64,000 bases of DNA from Brassica napus (GCF_020379485.1 NC_063448.1:5975726-6039725), one strand, 5' to 3'; positions 47,201-61,991 are shown, counted from the first letter of the stretch. Translations and numbers: made by a program. Notes: generated by a model not told the origin, from the letters alone.

Positions 47201-47983
47201 ACAACTGTCGAGCTTCTTCAACTTCTTTCTGAACAGGCAGCAATCATTAACACACGCATGAATCTTCTCATAACCCATATCAAAAGACTTCAAGAACTTC
47301 TTAACTTCGTACAGTGATGTATGCAACACGTTATCCTCTGGTAACATCTCCGGCAACGTCTCAAGTAGATCATCGAAGCTCTTGTCAGACCAGCCATTCT
47401 TAGTCTTCAGCCTAAACAATGACACGATGGCTGATAACTTGCTATGGTTTGCGCAGCTTGGATATAATGGGGTTTCAGCATCTGCAATCTTTGCCAAGAA
47501 CTCATCTTCTTTCATGTCTTCTCCCTCTGCCATCTCACAGAAGTCACGTTCAGTAGCTAACTCTTCATCTAAATTCTCAACAGCTCTGTACAACCCAACA
47601 ATCTCTTCATTCCACTGCTTCTCTTTCATCTCGCCTTCAGCCACAGAGTATACTTCTCCATGATGATACCAGTCCTTACGCTGCTTGTACACCTCATCCA
47701 TTCCCCTTCTAACCAGATGATCGACTATATCTGCAGCTGAATGCCGATCTACATTCCGACAGTCTGTGCAAGGGCAGATAATGAACTTATCAGCTCCATC
47801 ACCCGCAGACACAGCTTGGACAAAGTCCCATGCACCCTTCTCATAAGCAGGATCAACTCTGCAGTTATAACATAACAAAACAGAACAATTCATTAAACAC
47901 TCAAATCCCCTACTGAGTACTGACATGGATCAATATATGTTGATTTCTTACCTTGACAGATGAACCCACGCCTTCTCCAACAT
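44281..47983 (-). CDS. TNP2 transposase of CACTA-2, apparently intact, six exons
   Basis: My splice model is 47983-47952, 47858-46205, 46116-45491, 45422-45138, 45061-44956 and 44880-44281. It totals 3,303 nt, exactly 1,100 codons plus stop, with no break. The start MLEKAWVHLSRVDPAY fits the family. Domains: transposase-associated with CPCTDCRN (about residues 1-90); acidic linker; TNP2 core (about 230-540, with CPKCKASRW, STDGFNPF, TLLIPGP, GCPVCG, LPPTHRYR); LPVRHNLDVMHIERNVAKS and DUF4218 region (about 563-770, HFRWMYPFER); DUF4216-type C-terminus (about 965-1045, FYVPLFRCQW). It would cut the transposon at its CACTA ends in the nucleus. The fifth intron uses a GC donor (GAGCAG followed by GCAAG). 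All other introns are GT-AG. The usual length is about 1,000-1,100 aa, so it is full size. Confidence 0.9.
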
Positions 47984-48394
47984 TGTTTGATCTATACTTC
48001 TTTAAAACCATTAGAACGAGTAAAATGGTCACAGAATACACAAATTCTAAATAACCAACAAGTAAAATGGTCACAGGAAATAGAAACCAACGAGAGTAAA
48101 GTAGCCAACGAGAGTCAAACAAATGAAGCTAAATTCTGGAAAAAAATAACAACACTCAGTAAAGTAGTCAACGAGAGTCAAACAAATGAGAATCATGTTA
48201 TGACTAACCAAAGACTAAAACAAATCAGAAGCATGTAATGACTAAGCCGAGACTAAAACAAACCATAAACATGTACTAAAGCCACGGGAATTAAACAATT
48301 AAAATCAGAATCAAACATATCATAATAAAAGAAATGAGAATCATGGGAAACTGAGATATCGAAGAAAATAAACCTCTTCGGTTCGAATCGACTT

Positions 48395-48715
48395 GAGCTG
48401 GAGAGTACCACAGGTTACAGATGACAAAATCGAGCTTCAAGGTCTCGGCGGAGAGTTTCGGTTGTGGGAGAGAGGGGTTAGGGTTTTCGAGAGAGAGAGA
48501 GAGAGCTGGAGAGTATCACAGGTTACAGAACACGAAATCGAGCTTCAAGGTGTCGACGGAGAGTTTCGGTTGTGGGAGAAAGGGGTTAGGGTTTTCGAGA
48601 GAGAGAGAGAGCTGGAGAGTATCACAGGTTACAGAACACAGAATCGAGCTTCAAGGTGTCGACGGAGAGATTTGGGTGTGGGAGAAAGGGGTAGGGTTTT
48701 CTCGACTGAGAGAGA
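48395..48715 (-). repeat. Three 107-bp tandem repeats upstream of TNP2
   Basis: GAGCTGGAGAGTA begins units at 48395, 48503 and 48609 (108- and 106-bp steps). Each holds CACAGGTTACAGA, ATCGAGCTTCAAGG, GGTTAGGGTTTTC and a GA run. They lie about 400 bp upstream of the TNP2 start, in its promoter or leader. ORFs over them (48393-48782) only reflect the repeat. Confidence 0.9.
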
Positions 48716-49007
48716 GAGAGTTACTCTTTTTTTTTTTAATTTAGTTGTCGACAATCATTTTTTTTATCCTTATGTATCCTAAGTGTTACAGTAAAGAGGG
48801 AATAGATTTAGTATTTTCCGGTTCTCAAATTTTCACTAAGTATAAGCGGTACGCGTGCTTTTCTATTCCCGCTTTGTGAATTTTTCCCGACAGCATTAAG
48901 GTAATGCTATCAATATGTCCCAAAATCGAAAAAATTATCTACCATAGCAGTTTGAAAATCCGTGCTATCCCGCTATGCTATAAAAAGCCAAATTTCTCGT
49001 AGTGCTG

Positions 49008-50024
49008 CCTCACACCAGAAGCACTTTGACTCAAGAAACCTTGTAGACAACCTCAATAGCTAGTAGAAAATCACTGCTTATCCTGAAGTTTTCCTCTACA
49101 CCAATCTGTGTGAACTTTAAACCTGAATATCACTCTGCACCGCTGCTTTGACCAGCAGAACACGCCACCTAACTCAACCCGGTTAAGAAGACTTTCGATG
49201 TAGAAATGTCTGCTCAAACCCTGCTCAAACAAATCTGCCTCAACAGAACTTCAGACCACAAATCTGACCACCTGTTGACTTCTTTATCCCTGCCTCAAAC
49301 TCACAAAACCTGTGACAATCCCTGAGACACTTTCTGTAGTAGAAACCTGCAATTCTCTGACCTGCATAACTCCACCACAGCTTGATATACAAACGCCTAC
49401 GTCTGTTCCAGACTTTACCGAGAACTTCAGTTCTCAGTAGGTCAATCCTTCTTGTGCTCTCTTGTGATAGTACCAGAAACACTTGCTCTTTGCCTCCTTG
49501 TAGCTACTCTTAGAGAACTCTCTGAACTTGTTCAGCTTGGTTATTGACTCAAACAGCTCCACCTTGAACTGTTCTTCCAGGTCCCTGTGAATACCTGCAA
49601 AAAACACACCTTACAAGTATTTTATATATTGATTTATTATACTTGTAGTGACTCTGCCTTGATGTCGTTTACTCCATGCTTCATGTGGAGAACTCATACT
49701 GACATTACCGACATCCTCTTCACATCTCTGACCACAAGCTGAACCCCTTTTACTCTATCTGCTTATACCCTGTTGAGCTTTGAACCTGCTAACACTGATT
49801 TGGCTCTCTTTTACTCTTCTTCCTGCACAAAACCAAACTGAATCTCTGTCGCTCTTGAAAGCTCATCCGCAGGACCTCTGAAATCTTTTCACACTGAAGT
49901 AGACCTGAGATATATGACTGGAAAGATAACACTGCTCCACCTGAAGTCAAAAAACATCTAGCGATGTGCACTACAACACTTGTAGAGGCAAGACTCCACC
50001 TGAAACAATATCCTTTCAAAACCC
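49008..50024 (-). other. LARD internal domain, middle segment
   Basis: About 1 kb between the two nested elements. Rich in CTTGTAGA / ACCTGCAG / TCTGAAC-type text on the plus strand; the short minus-strand frames (49240-49482, 49789-50043) match no domain I know. Confidence 0.6.
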
Positions 50025-51493
<1,469 letters not shown>

Positions 51494-51512
51494 AATTGGC
51501 GCCGTTGCCAAA
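51494..51512 (+). promoter_or_regulatory. Primer-binding site of the gag-protease element
   Basis: AATTGGCGCCGTTGCCAAA follows the 5' LTR directly; TGGCGCCGTTGCC is the usual tRNA-Asp-type primer site in plant Gypsy elements. Confidence 0.8.
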
Positions 51513-51550
51513 TTCTGAGTAGATTTAAACATTGAGATTTAGTCACTTGC

Positions 51551-54064
51551 TTGAGACTAAGTCATTTTAATTTTGTTTTGTTACTGATTCTTCTTCTTCA
51601 CCTACCTTTCACTTTCAGGTGTATGAACTTGAGGAGCAGGGGTCCATCAAACCTAGTTCCAATAGTAGCAGACATCAGAGCTTTTGAGAGGGAGTGTGCT
51701 AGAGCTAGAAGAGAAGAAGAACACCAGGCCCACTTGGATATTGATATGGCAGATCCACCGCAAGGGGCAGAACACCAACCGCGGGCAGCTCGACCCATTG
51801 GCACTTACGACCGCCCCAACATACATGGTCACAGATTCGGAATCCGAGCACCAGCTGTGGCAGCCAACAACTTTGAGGTCAAGTCAGGACTCCTCAACGT
51901 GATCGAGAACAACAAGTATCATGGCTTGGCTCTGGAGGACCCATTTGATCACTTGGATAGGTTCGACAGCTACTGTGGGTTGTCAAAAACCAATGGTGTG
52001 TCCGAAGATGCCTTAAAGCTCAAGCTATTCCCTTTCTCTTTGGGGGATAAGGCACGTCAGTGGGAGAAGTCTCTACCCAGCCACTCTATCACCACTTGGG
52101 ATGAGTGCAAGAGAGCATTCTTGGAGAAATTCTTCTCATCCTCAAGAACTGCTAAGCTGAGAAATGAGATCTCCAGTTTCCAACAGAAGAACTTGGAAGG
52201 ATTCAGTGAAGCCTGGGAGAGATTCAAGGGCTACCAAGCTCAATGCCCACACCATGGTTTCTCTAAGGAGAGCTTGCTGAGCACATTCTACCGTGGTGCT
52301 CTTCCTAAGTACAGGGCCAGACTGGATACAGCTAGCAATGGGTTCTTCTTGGGGAGAACTGAGGAAGATGCAGAGGAGCTGGTTGACAACATGGTAAAGA
52401 GTGATGCAGTCTACAGTGGAGACCACGACAGAAGCAGTCGAACAGATGATAAGCAGACGAGGAAGGAGTTGAAAGCTCTACAGGATAAGATAGACATCCT
52501 CCTTGCTGATAAAGCCACACAAGAGCAGCTGCACTTTGTTGGTAACCCAAGCCAAGATACACCACCTGTTGTCCATGAGGTTGAGGGTTTGGAAGGTCAG
52601 GAAGACCTGTGTTTCATCAACAACAATGGTAGCTGGTACAAAAAAGAGCCCAACTTTCAGTACAACAACTACCAACAGAAATCCTACCCCAACAACCAAC
52701 AGAGTGGTTATCCGCCTCGAAACAACCAGCAAGGCAGCTATCAACCTCATCAAAACCCCTCATCTGGTTCCTCTGCTCCTCAAGAGAGCAGCACTGACAC
52801 CCTGCTGAAACAAATCTTGGAGTCTCAGACTAGAAGTGAGAAGCATGTTGGATATGAGTTGAAAAACCTTCATTCCAAGATTGATGGAAGCTACAATGAG
52901 CTCAACAACAAGTTCTCACATCTTGCTTCTACAGTCAAGAATTTAGAGAATCAGTTTGCTTCCATGAACACTCACCAGACTCGCCAGCAAGGATCTCTAC
53001 CTGGAAAATCTGACCAAAACCCCAAGGAGGCCAAAGCTATCACCCTTAGGAGTGGTAAGCAGTTACCTCCTACAACCCTCACCAGTGATGCTGAGAAACT
53101 AGGTGAAGAGGTGGCCATCAACTTAGATGATGAAGTGGTGATTGTTGATGAGAAAATCAATGATGAAATCTTGGAGAAGATTGTGGAAGCCAAGGGTAAA
53201 GGAAAGGTTGGGGAAGCGAAGAAAACAGTGAAAGATGGTGAAGTTCTTGCTCCAGCAAGTGAGAACTCTTTTGTTCCTCCTCCCTATGAACCCAAACTAC
53301 CATTCCCTGGTAGATTCAAGAGGCAGCTGCTAGAGAAGTACAAGGCTTTGTTTGACAAGCAAATGAGTGAAGCTCAGGTTGCAATGCCCATCATCGATGC
53401 TTTCATGTTGATTCCTCAATACAACAAGTTCCTGAAAGATGTTGTAGCTGCAAAGAAGAAGGAAATGGAAAGCATGATGATTCTTACCCATGAGTGCAGT
53501 GCCATCATCCAAAGGCTTGATGTTCCAGAGAAGTTAGAGGATCCAGGATGCTTCACACTACCTTGTGCTCTTGGACCTATGGTATTTGAGAAATGTCTCT
53601 GCGATTTGGGAGCTAGTGTCAGCGTGATGCCTTTGTCTGTTGCAAAGAAGCTTGGATTCACTCAGTACAAGAAGTGTAGACTCTCTCTGGTGTTAGCTGA
53701 TCGTTCAGTGAAGTACCCTGTGGGCATCTTAGAGGACCTACCTGTGAAGATTGGAAGGTATGAGATACCTACAGATTTTGTGGTGCTTGAGATGGGTGAG
53801 GAGGCTCAGGACCCATTGATTCTTGGAAGGCCATTCTTAGCTACAGCAGGAGCAATTGTTAAGGTGAAAGCGGGCACGATTGATCTCCATTTGGGTAAAG
53901 GGCATGTTCTCCACTTTGACATCAAGGAGAAAATGAAGAAACCAACTGTGTTCGGGCAAGCCTTCTACATTGAAGAGATGGGCACTCTTACTGATGAGCA
54001 CCTTGAAGAGTTACCACCTGAGGACGACGAGGAGGGAGCATCTCCCTCTACTCATTCTCCATAG
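51551..54064 (+). CDS. Gag-aspartic protease polyprotein of the Gypsy-type element
   Basis: 837 codons, uninterrupted. The frame opens with 24 hydrophobic residues, but a TTTCAG acceptor-like site at 51614-51619 and the second Met (51623, MNLRSRGPSNL) suggest translation starts there. The retrotransposon gag domain is at about residues 115-270 (HLDRFDSYCGLSKTNGVS; GDKARQWEKSLPSHSITTW; FLEKFFSSSRTAKLRNEI). A Gln/Asn/Tyr-rich low-complexity stretch (about 360-420) and coiled-coil-like segments follow. The retropepsin-like protease is at about 680-790, with active site CDLGASVSVMP and the ILGRPFLAT motif; in plants DLGAS replaces DTGAS. An acidic tail (PPEDDEEG) and stop follow. There is no zinc knuckle, RT or integrase. 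It would build particles in the cytoplasm and process itself; pol must come from another element. Confidence 0.93.
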   Translation: MRLSHFNFVLLLILLLHLPFTFRCMNLRSRGPSNLVPIVADIRAFERECARARREEEHQAHLDIDMADPPQGAEHQPRAARPIGTYDRPNIHGHRFGIRAPAVAANNFEVKSGLLNVIENNKYHGLALEDPFDHLDRFDSYCGLSKTNGVSEDALKLKLFPFSLGDKARQWEKSLPSHSITTWDECKRAFLEKFFSSSRTAKLRNEISSFQQKNLEGFSEAWERFKGYQAQCPHHGFSKESLLSTFYRGALPKYRARLDTASNGFFLGRTEEDAEELVDNMVKSDAVYSGDHDRSSRTDDKQTRKELKALQDKIDILLADKATQEQLHFVGNPSQDTPPVVHEVEGLEGQEDLCFINNNGSWYKKEPNFQYNNYQQKSYPNNQQSGYPPRNNQQGSYQPHQNPSSGSSAPQESSTDTLLKQILESQTRSEKHVGYELKNLHSKIDGSYNELNNKFSHLASTVKNLENQFASMNTHQTRQQGSLPGKSDQNPKEAKAITLRSGKQLPPTTLTSDAEKLGEEVAINLDDEVVIVDEKINDEILEKIVEAKGKGKVGEAKKTVKDGEVLAPASENSFVPPPYEPKLPFPGRFKRQLLEKYKALFDKQMSEAQVAMPIIDAFMLIPQYNKFLKDVVAAKKKEMESMMILTHECSAIIQRLDVPEKLEDPGCFTLPCALGPMVFEKCLCDLGASVSVMPLSVAKKLGFTQYKKCRLSLVLADRSVKYPVGILEDLPVKIGRYEIPTDFVVLEMGEEAQDPLILGRPFLATAGAIVKVKAGTIDLHLGKGHVLHFDIKEKMKKPTVFGQAFYIEEMGTLTDEHLEELPPEDDEEGASPSTHSP

Positions 54065-55585
54065 AAGGTAACCCACTACTTTCCCTTGTATATACCATTT
54101 CGTTTTTGCATATTAGTTTTCTCTTTTTGGGTATCTCTCTCTCCTTGACAACACAGAGACTGTGTTATTTAAGTTTGGGGGAGGTACCAAGTATTTGATC
54201 ACGTTTGCTTTGATGATTTGAGTCTCATGCATTGCATTATACATATATATTTGCATAAAAAAAAAAAAATTCATTTAGTTTGCATCTTTGGCATTTCTAG
54301 GAGAGTCTAGAGCATATAGGTTGCATTTACTTGCATTGGGAGCAATGATTTTAAATGCCTTGTAAAGAACACTACGTTGCACCTGAGTAGCTTTTGCACC
54401 TCTCAAAAAGACTTGTATGTTTCGAGCCTTGAAAACTCTTCCTGAAACTTGTTGATTGCTGAAACTCAGTCTTTGAAGCCAACTACAACCTTATTTGAAC
54501 TAAACGAACTTAATGCTTCTTGCTCATGGTCCCTTGTGTACTGAGTCATGGCTATACACACCTGAGTTGTCACATCCTTTATGCCAATCTTATTCTGACA
54601 AACTCTAGTGGTAGACCACTCCCAAAACCTTTCCCTCCTTTTAAGCTTTCATTGTTTGATGAGTGAGGCCTTCTTCGGAAAGTCTTACATGTGCATAATG
54701 TTGAGAGTATCGGGAACGACAATGCTTGATCTTCATTCTTGCTAGATTGGGCACTCTATTGTCTAGCTATAGGTGGGGGGTGAGAGTTGTGATTATGATT
54801 TGGGAGCAATGAAAAAAGAAATAAATGACTCTTTGTGTTTAAGTGAATTGTCTTATTGGGATAAGTAGAAAAACCTCTAGCTCAAGTTATGAAAAGTCTT
54901 GGCCCCCATCTAAAAAAAAAAAAAAAAAAAAAAAATGAAAAGAAAAGAAAAAGAAAGAAAAAGGGGGCTAGCAAAGTTGTTAGGAGCTAAGTAATGTTTT
55001 GAGGTTGTGAAAAATCCCTTGTAGATTTCAAAGAGAAGGAGTTAATGTTCTTAGGATCTTTTGGTGAGAGATGTGAGTTGGATTTGACATTTATGAATGA
55101 TTGTGTAATTGTATGTTTGGGAAAATGGTAGAACAATGGAGATTGAGCATTGTATGCATGAGTTGATCCCTTTCTTAGATATATTATGTGCAATGTCAAG
55201 CTACTTGTTTTGAGAGTGAACCACCTTAAAATCATATATTTTGAACCTCTTGACTCACTTGAATAAAAGCCTTCCCTTACCCAACCAAATGACTTGGACC
55301 AATTGACCATTTGCAAAATTCACTTGATGCTATGCTTAATGAACTTGAGAGTTGGCTGATTTGCATGTGTGAATGCATGATGATGAGTGTAGGGATGGAA
55401 AGAGTTCAGATAGGCCTAGAGAAGCTAGAGTATAATAAGAGAGGGTGTACTAATGCTGAATTTAAATGTTGATTTGAGTGCTTTGTGTGTTTCTTTTGGC
55501 TATGAGCTCCCACCTTCAAACCTCTCTCCCTATGAGTTCTAGAAAGTTCACTTGAGGACAAGTAAAAGAATAAGTTTGGGAGAGT
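54065..55585 (+). other. Noncoding 3' internal region of the gag-protease element
   Basis: About 1.5 kb with stops in all frames, where pol would normally be. AAGTTTGGGGGAGGT (54170-54185) resembles the polypurine tract before the 3' LTR (AAGTTTGGGAGAGT, 55572-55585). An A25 run followed by AAAAGAAA repeats lies at 54909-54962. Confidence 0.75.
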
Positions 55586-57054
<1,469 letters not shown>

Positions 57055-57060
57055 AAACCC

Positions 57061-59323
57061 CAACGTGTTCCTCTTCACACGAAGCTTCACTTCTCAGACC
57101 TATAACCATCCTGCACGTTCTTCTTTGATTCCTTTAACTGCTTTGTGTAGCTGACTGTAAACATGGCTTCTTGCTTCTGAAAAATATTCCAGACCTTATC
57201 AAAAAATATCTTCATTATGCAGCCATTCAACTTTAGTCACTAGTACCAGAACCAGCAAGTGTTGTAAGCTTCTTCCAAGCTTCCCAATCTGATATTGTAC
57301 CACAAAACTGACTGTGCTCCAACCTGTTATAGTCTCTGCCAACAAAACATCTTCACAGAACACTTTAAACTCTGTGAGACCTTTCTGAATTTAACCCATC
57401 AGAACCTGTAGCAGATAAACCCGAAACCAGATTCTCTCAAACTGATTTTAGTCCATTGATTTTACTATCAGTAACGCCATGCTTCTTGCCTTTATATCTT
57501 GGCATACAGCATCTTTTCATAGCCTCTGAAACCTACATCCTTGAGTGACTGCCGCCTGCTGTGCTTTCATCCTGCTGTCCCATACACACTAACATGTCCT
57601 CACAATTATTCTTTGAAGTTTCTCTCAGATTTCTCCATCTCCTGAAACTTCTCATGTGTCTTTAAAATACAGAACACAAGCACCAATGACCTAAGACATC
57701 CTGCACAGACTTGAACTTGTAGACTCCCTGTTCAAAAGAACTACAACCAGCAAAACAAACTCCTTGCTTTCCTTTCCTTGAGCCATAAAACCAGAAACTT
57801 GTTTATACTCCTTGGCTCCTTATCACTGATATTATATTAGCCTTCTTTCTTTTTAAGAAATCATCGCTTTTAACCCTCTGCAGAAATGCCTTGAGCGAGA
57901 CAGTTAAACCTCTATCACGAGCTGTCTCTTCCACTCATACTTCTCCCAAGCTATCAACTTTGATCCCACAAGAAACTCTATCCAGCATATACTAACATTG
58001 CTCTTAGACTTCTTGTCTTTTCTCTTGACGCATTCTTCTGGAAACATAACATGTTCCTGCTTCTGCTTCTTTCTTGATGACTCCACACATTCTTCTAATA
58101 AGCCGTGACGTTTGTTTATGTGAAAAAACGTCAAGTGATATACCACAGAATCCCATATGTTTTATCACTTTACTAGCACTGAAGAATTTCATCAAATGTA
58201 ACAGCCTTGATTCATTTGTGTAGGAACAATCCTTGTTGTTACAAGCTCCATTATGATCATTTTCCTGACCTTGATCATTACCACCTTACATTCACCAGAA
58301 CATGACCCTTAATCTCTGTGACTGAACCTGCAACTCAAACTTTCTGAAAACCTGAACCAGCTCCTCAAAATACCAAATCTGTCTTGTTCCAAAACTTGTA
58401 GAAACTCATCATGAACCATTCTTCTCTGCAACTTAACTTCAAACTTGAATCTTGAAAGTTTTAACAGTATCTGAACAGCCTTTGACACACATACAAACTC
58501 ACTTTTAAAGCGTCCTTTAAACCTGAAATTCATAAGTGCCACCAATTTTCATTCTTCCAAACATCCTGAAACCACAGCTGCATCTTCCTTCCACAAACAA
58601 GCTGACCAACAAACAGTTTGACACCAAACCTGAGTTTTGATCATTCTTTGCAAAGATAACATACATCCCTTGTGATTTAGAGAGCTTCCATTCATTATAC
58701 ACTGCAGTAGATGAGTATCCAGCCAGCACGACAAAGCTTTGTGACTGAGACGAAATTAGACATGTTGTCTCCAAGACTTGAACCTGAGGAAACTATGAAC
58801 TGACTTTGATTCTGTAGCCTTAAGTCTGATCTTGACTTAACATTTTAACCTGAGATCCTCCACCTCAAACAGCCAGCATCAAAACCAATTCCAGAACTGC
58901 AGAACAACATCACATATCTGATTCTTCACACTTCAGTCTATGGTTCTTCATAATCTTGTGAACGCCACACCATATCTTGCAAGTCTCTTTGATCCAGAGC
59001 AACTCACACCAGCTTATAACTCTAGAGATGAGAGAGATTAACTTACGAAACCATCTGATTTCACAAACCAGAAACTAGTTGAACCGATTGCATCTTCCTC
59101 CGTGAGATTCCTTTCCTCCGTCTCCGACGTTGTCTTCTACCACGAGCCAACGTCTTCATCTTCTTTCTTTGCTCTTGACATTTCATATCTTGCAACATCT
59201 ACTGATTCTTCACTCTCGCAACAATGATGCGATCGAAACTTCAACTCCTCCGATCCTTCTTCGATTCTCCTCAGCACCGATCTTGATCCATTTCCGATGA
59301 ATCCTTGAATCACCTAAACCGAG
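57061..59323 (-). other. LARD internal domain, 5'-LTR-proximal segment
   Basis: 2.3 kb. Several short minus-strand frames (57904-58146, 58309-58545, 58517-58774) have no recognised domain and no shared frame. Codon-like Leu/Ser/Lys text suggests a decayed coding or captured transcript origin, but I cannot name it. Confidence 0.55.
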
Positions 59324-59335
59324 GCTCTGATACCA
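59324..59335 (-). promoter_or_regulatory. tRNA primer-binding site of the LARD-like element
   Basis: Reads TGGTATCAGAGC on the minus strand, the standard plant initiator-Met tRNA primer sequence, 2 nt from the 5' LTR. It fixes the element's orientation. Confidence 0.85.
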
Positions 59336-59337
59336 CT

Positions 59338-59955
59338 TGTTGAGGATTCATCCTATAATCTTGGCTCAATCTGATAATCACCTTAAGCGTAACCGGATCT
59401 AGTCAATCACATAATCAAGCAAGAAATAAATAAAGAACACACGAGGCTTTGTTTACCCGGTGTTCACCGCACTTCTCCGATGTGGAGAAGCCGCTATATA
59501 TCACCGGGGAGAGAAACGGTCTCTCAGCCAATCCACTATAATCAATGTGATTACAGAGTACATCACCGGAGGTTCACTCATCTTCTTCCTCTTTCGATTA
59601 CACCTAATCCGAGTTACAAGATTGAGGAAAGAAGATCAAGCTCTGAGCTTAGATAAACCGAGAATCACATCTCTCTCTAGCTCACTCTCTCCATCCCAAG
59701 CGCTCTCACTCTCTCGATCTCATCTCGAGCTCTCGCTCTCTCTATTTCTGTAACAGCTTCCGTTGACGAAGACGATGACTCGAAACCCATAAAATATCCA
59801 GCTGAAGATAATAACAACTCACGTGCTCCTCATGTGCATATCATTAACTATAGTAAAATCTTCTGCTGGACCAAGAGTCTTTCCTTCACTCAGCATATTC
59901 AAATCTTCTGTTTGACTTAGAAACTTAGGAGATTGATGACATATATAATCCCACA
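59338..59955 (-). repeat. 5' LTR of the LARD-like element
   Basis: 618 bp, pair of 39410-40022; adjacent to the primer-binding site at 59324-59335. Confidence 0.93.
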
Positions 59956-59960
59956 AAAGT

Positions 59961-60885
59961 GTTAACTATATAATTTTGACATGAGATGATATGAATTATT
60001 GATTAATTTGTTTTAGGCTTTAGCTAACATTTTTAAGTTAATTAATTTAGTGATTATGATTCGGTTTTGAAAATGTACAATCTAGCTTTGGTTTTATGAA
60101 ATTGTGATTAATTTAGTTTCTCTTCCGTTAAAATATGAAACTGTGATTAATATAGTTTCTCTTCCGATAAAAGGTTAACATTTTCCCAAAACAAAAATAC
60201 AGGCTATACCACGTACTCACAATCCGTAAAGATGCCCAGCAGAAAAGCTGATAAAAAGGATTGGACGGCCACCCATTAGCAGGTCCCATTTGTTGTATAA
60301 TTGTGTTTCAAAATGAAACTAAACGCACTAAATAGTAATGCACCAATTATGCATAAGGGATGATGTTTACAAAACTGGAAGTCAGTAGGGAAAAGAGAGA
60401 GTAGATGTATGACATCTTACGAATAAGTCAATAACAAAGATCAATTCGTTCGGTTCATTTGGCCAAAGATCAATTACCAGAACAATATTAAGACAGTGAG
60501 TGCATGCCATCCACCACTGTATATAGTTAGCTCCCTTCTATAAAATTTTATATGGTGACTGACATATAATAAATGAATAGTATCGTCGTAACTCGTTAAT
60601 CCAAATCGTTATCTAAACATAACTGTTAGGACATTCAAAAATATACATTTTCTATATAAAAAATAGAGATGCGATAAACTTTGTAAACTACAAAATTTTA
60701 GCCTTTAATCTCTTTTAGCGTTCGAGACAATAGTTTTTTTGTAACTTGAAATCAATAGTTGATATACCATAAATCACTAGCCCATTACCTATTTATTAAA
60801 AATTATATGTTTTAAAAACTAAAGTTGTGGATTATTAATAAGAAGAAATTATTAACAAATAGTCTTTTTAAAAATAGAAACACAT
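59961..60885. other. AT-rich spacer, no gene seen
   Basis: A 30-bp direct repeat (GAAACTGTGATTAAT-TAGTTTCTCTTCCG, near 60107 and 60139) is the only structure seen. Confidence 0.5.
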
Positions 60886-60894
60886 TTATACGGG

Positions 60895-61495
60895 GACTTA
60901 AGTTCACCAACCAATAGGATTGTTTTATTTCATATTCGATGTCTTTAAAAAAAAAACAAAATATGTCAAATTATATTATGTATTTAAAATTAAAAAAAAA
61001 AATAGTAGTAATTACAAAAAATATTTTTAACGGCGTCAGCATAACATTAAACCCTAAATCCTAATCCCTAAACCATTAATCATAAAACTTAAACCCTTGG
61101 ATAAACCATAAACTTTAGGATTAATCCTAAACTCTAAATCAAAATCACTAAACACTAAAAACACTCAAGGGTATAGGGTTTAGAATTCAGGGTTTAGAGT
61201 TTAAGGTTTTAGTGTTTTTTTTATTTAGAGTTTAGGGTTTATCCAAGGGTTTACGGTTTACCCAAAGGTTTAGGATTTAGGATTTAGGGATTATGATTTA
61301 GGGTTTAGGGATTATGATTTAGGGTTTAGTGTTTTGCTGACAACGTTAAAAATATATATATTTTAAAAAAAAATTCTGTAACTATTATATTTTTTTACTT
61401 TTTTATTTAAAAAATATAATACAATTTGACAATACTTTATTTTCTTTTTTAAAAGATATCGAATTTAAAATAATGAAATTCTATAAGAATAACTC
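60895..61495. mobile_element. MULE-type foldback element, second copy
   Basis: Same family as 35902-36737. Both halves match as inverted repeats (TTTTTAACG..GTCAGC on the left, GCTGACAACGTTAAAAA on the right) around AAACCCTAAA / TTTAGGGTTT repeats (61050-61330). Flanks TTATACGGG (60886-60894) and TTATATGGG (61496-61504) give a 9-bp TSD with one mismatch. The right tip is GAGTTATTCTTA in reverse complement; the left tip has lost most of its terminal repeat. No coding capacity. Confidence 0.7.
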
Positions 61496-61991
61496 TTATA
61501 TGGGGACCTCCCCTGCTCATCTACTGTAAAATTAATCAATATACTTTTCGACGTGATTGATGAATACTTCCAATGTAGATCTGAAAAGGTTGTAATAATT
61601 CAGTTTTGCTGTCCCAATTATGATAAGCGTCCCATGTCTTGAACATGTGTAACGCTAAAGTCGAGCAAACGGAAGGATATATGTCTCCAGAATTATACAC
61701 TTAGATGTTTAATTCTACTCCGTTGATTTAGAAAGAAACTTTTAATCTGACGGCAAAGGATTCATATTGTAGGGTTGGTTTCGAAAGAAGAGAATCTCTG
61801 TGGCCAAATAGTTGGCACTTGGGGGTTTGGGGCCATGACGGTGATGAACTTTTAAGGATTTCTTTTAAAATTAATCTAAGGAAAGGTGTAGATATATGTG
61901 TCATCGATTGGAAAGGGTCCGATTCTGCCATACCCAAATCTGAAAAACCTCAAAACATACTTGGTATTGATATCGAGATGGTAACTACTAA

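Larger units (their letters stand above)
40640..49004 (-). mobile_element. CACTA (En/Spm) DNA transposon, CACTA-2
   Basis: Starts CACTACAAGAAAAATGG and ends AATTTCTCGTAGTG, flanked by the 3-bp TSD CTG (40637-40639 and 49005-49007). Subterminal zones (40660-41010 and 48840-48990) carry repeated GCTAT / ATAGCA motifs, quite unlike the CGAGGAA motifs of CACTA-1, so this is a different family. Two minus-strand genes: TNP2 transposase (47983-44281), then a Transposase_24/DUF8039-type gene (44097-41214). At 8.37 kb it is of autonomous size. It is inserted into the LARD-like element. Confidence 0.95.

Noticed and set aside
48393..48782. ORFs of 107-129 codons with internal repeats
   Set aside because: They follow the 107-bp tandem repeat in all frames and have no family match.
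51551..51622. Signal-peptide-like N-terminus of the Gag ORF
   Set aside because: It lies before a TTTCAG acceptor-like site and the next Met gives a normal Gag start; retrotransposon Gag is not secreted.
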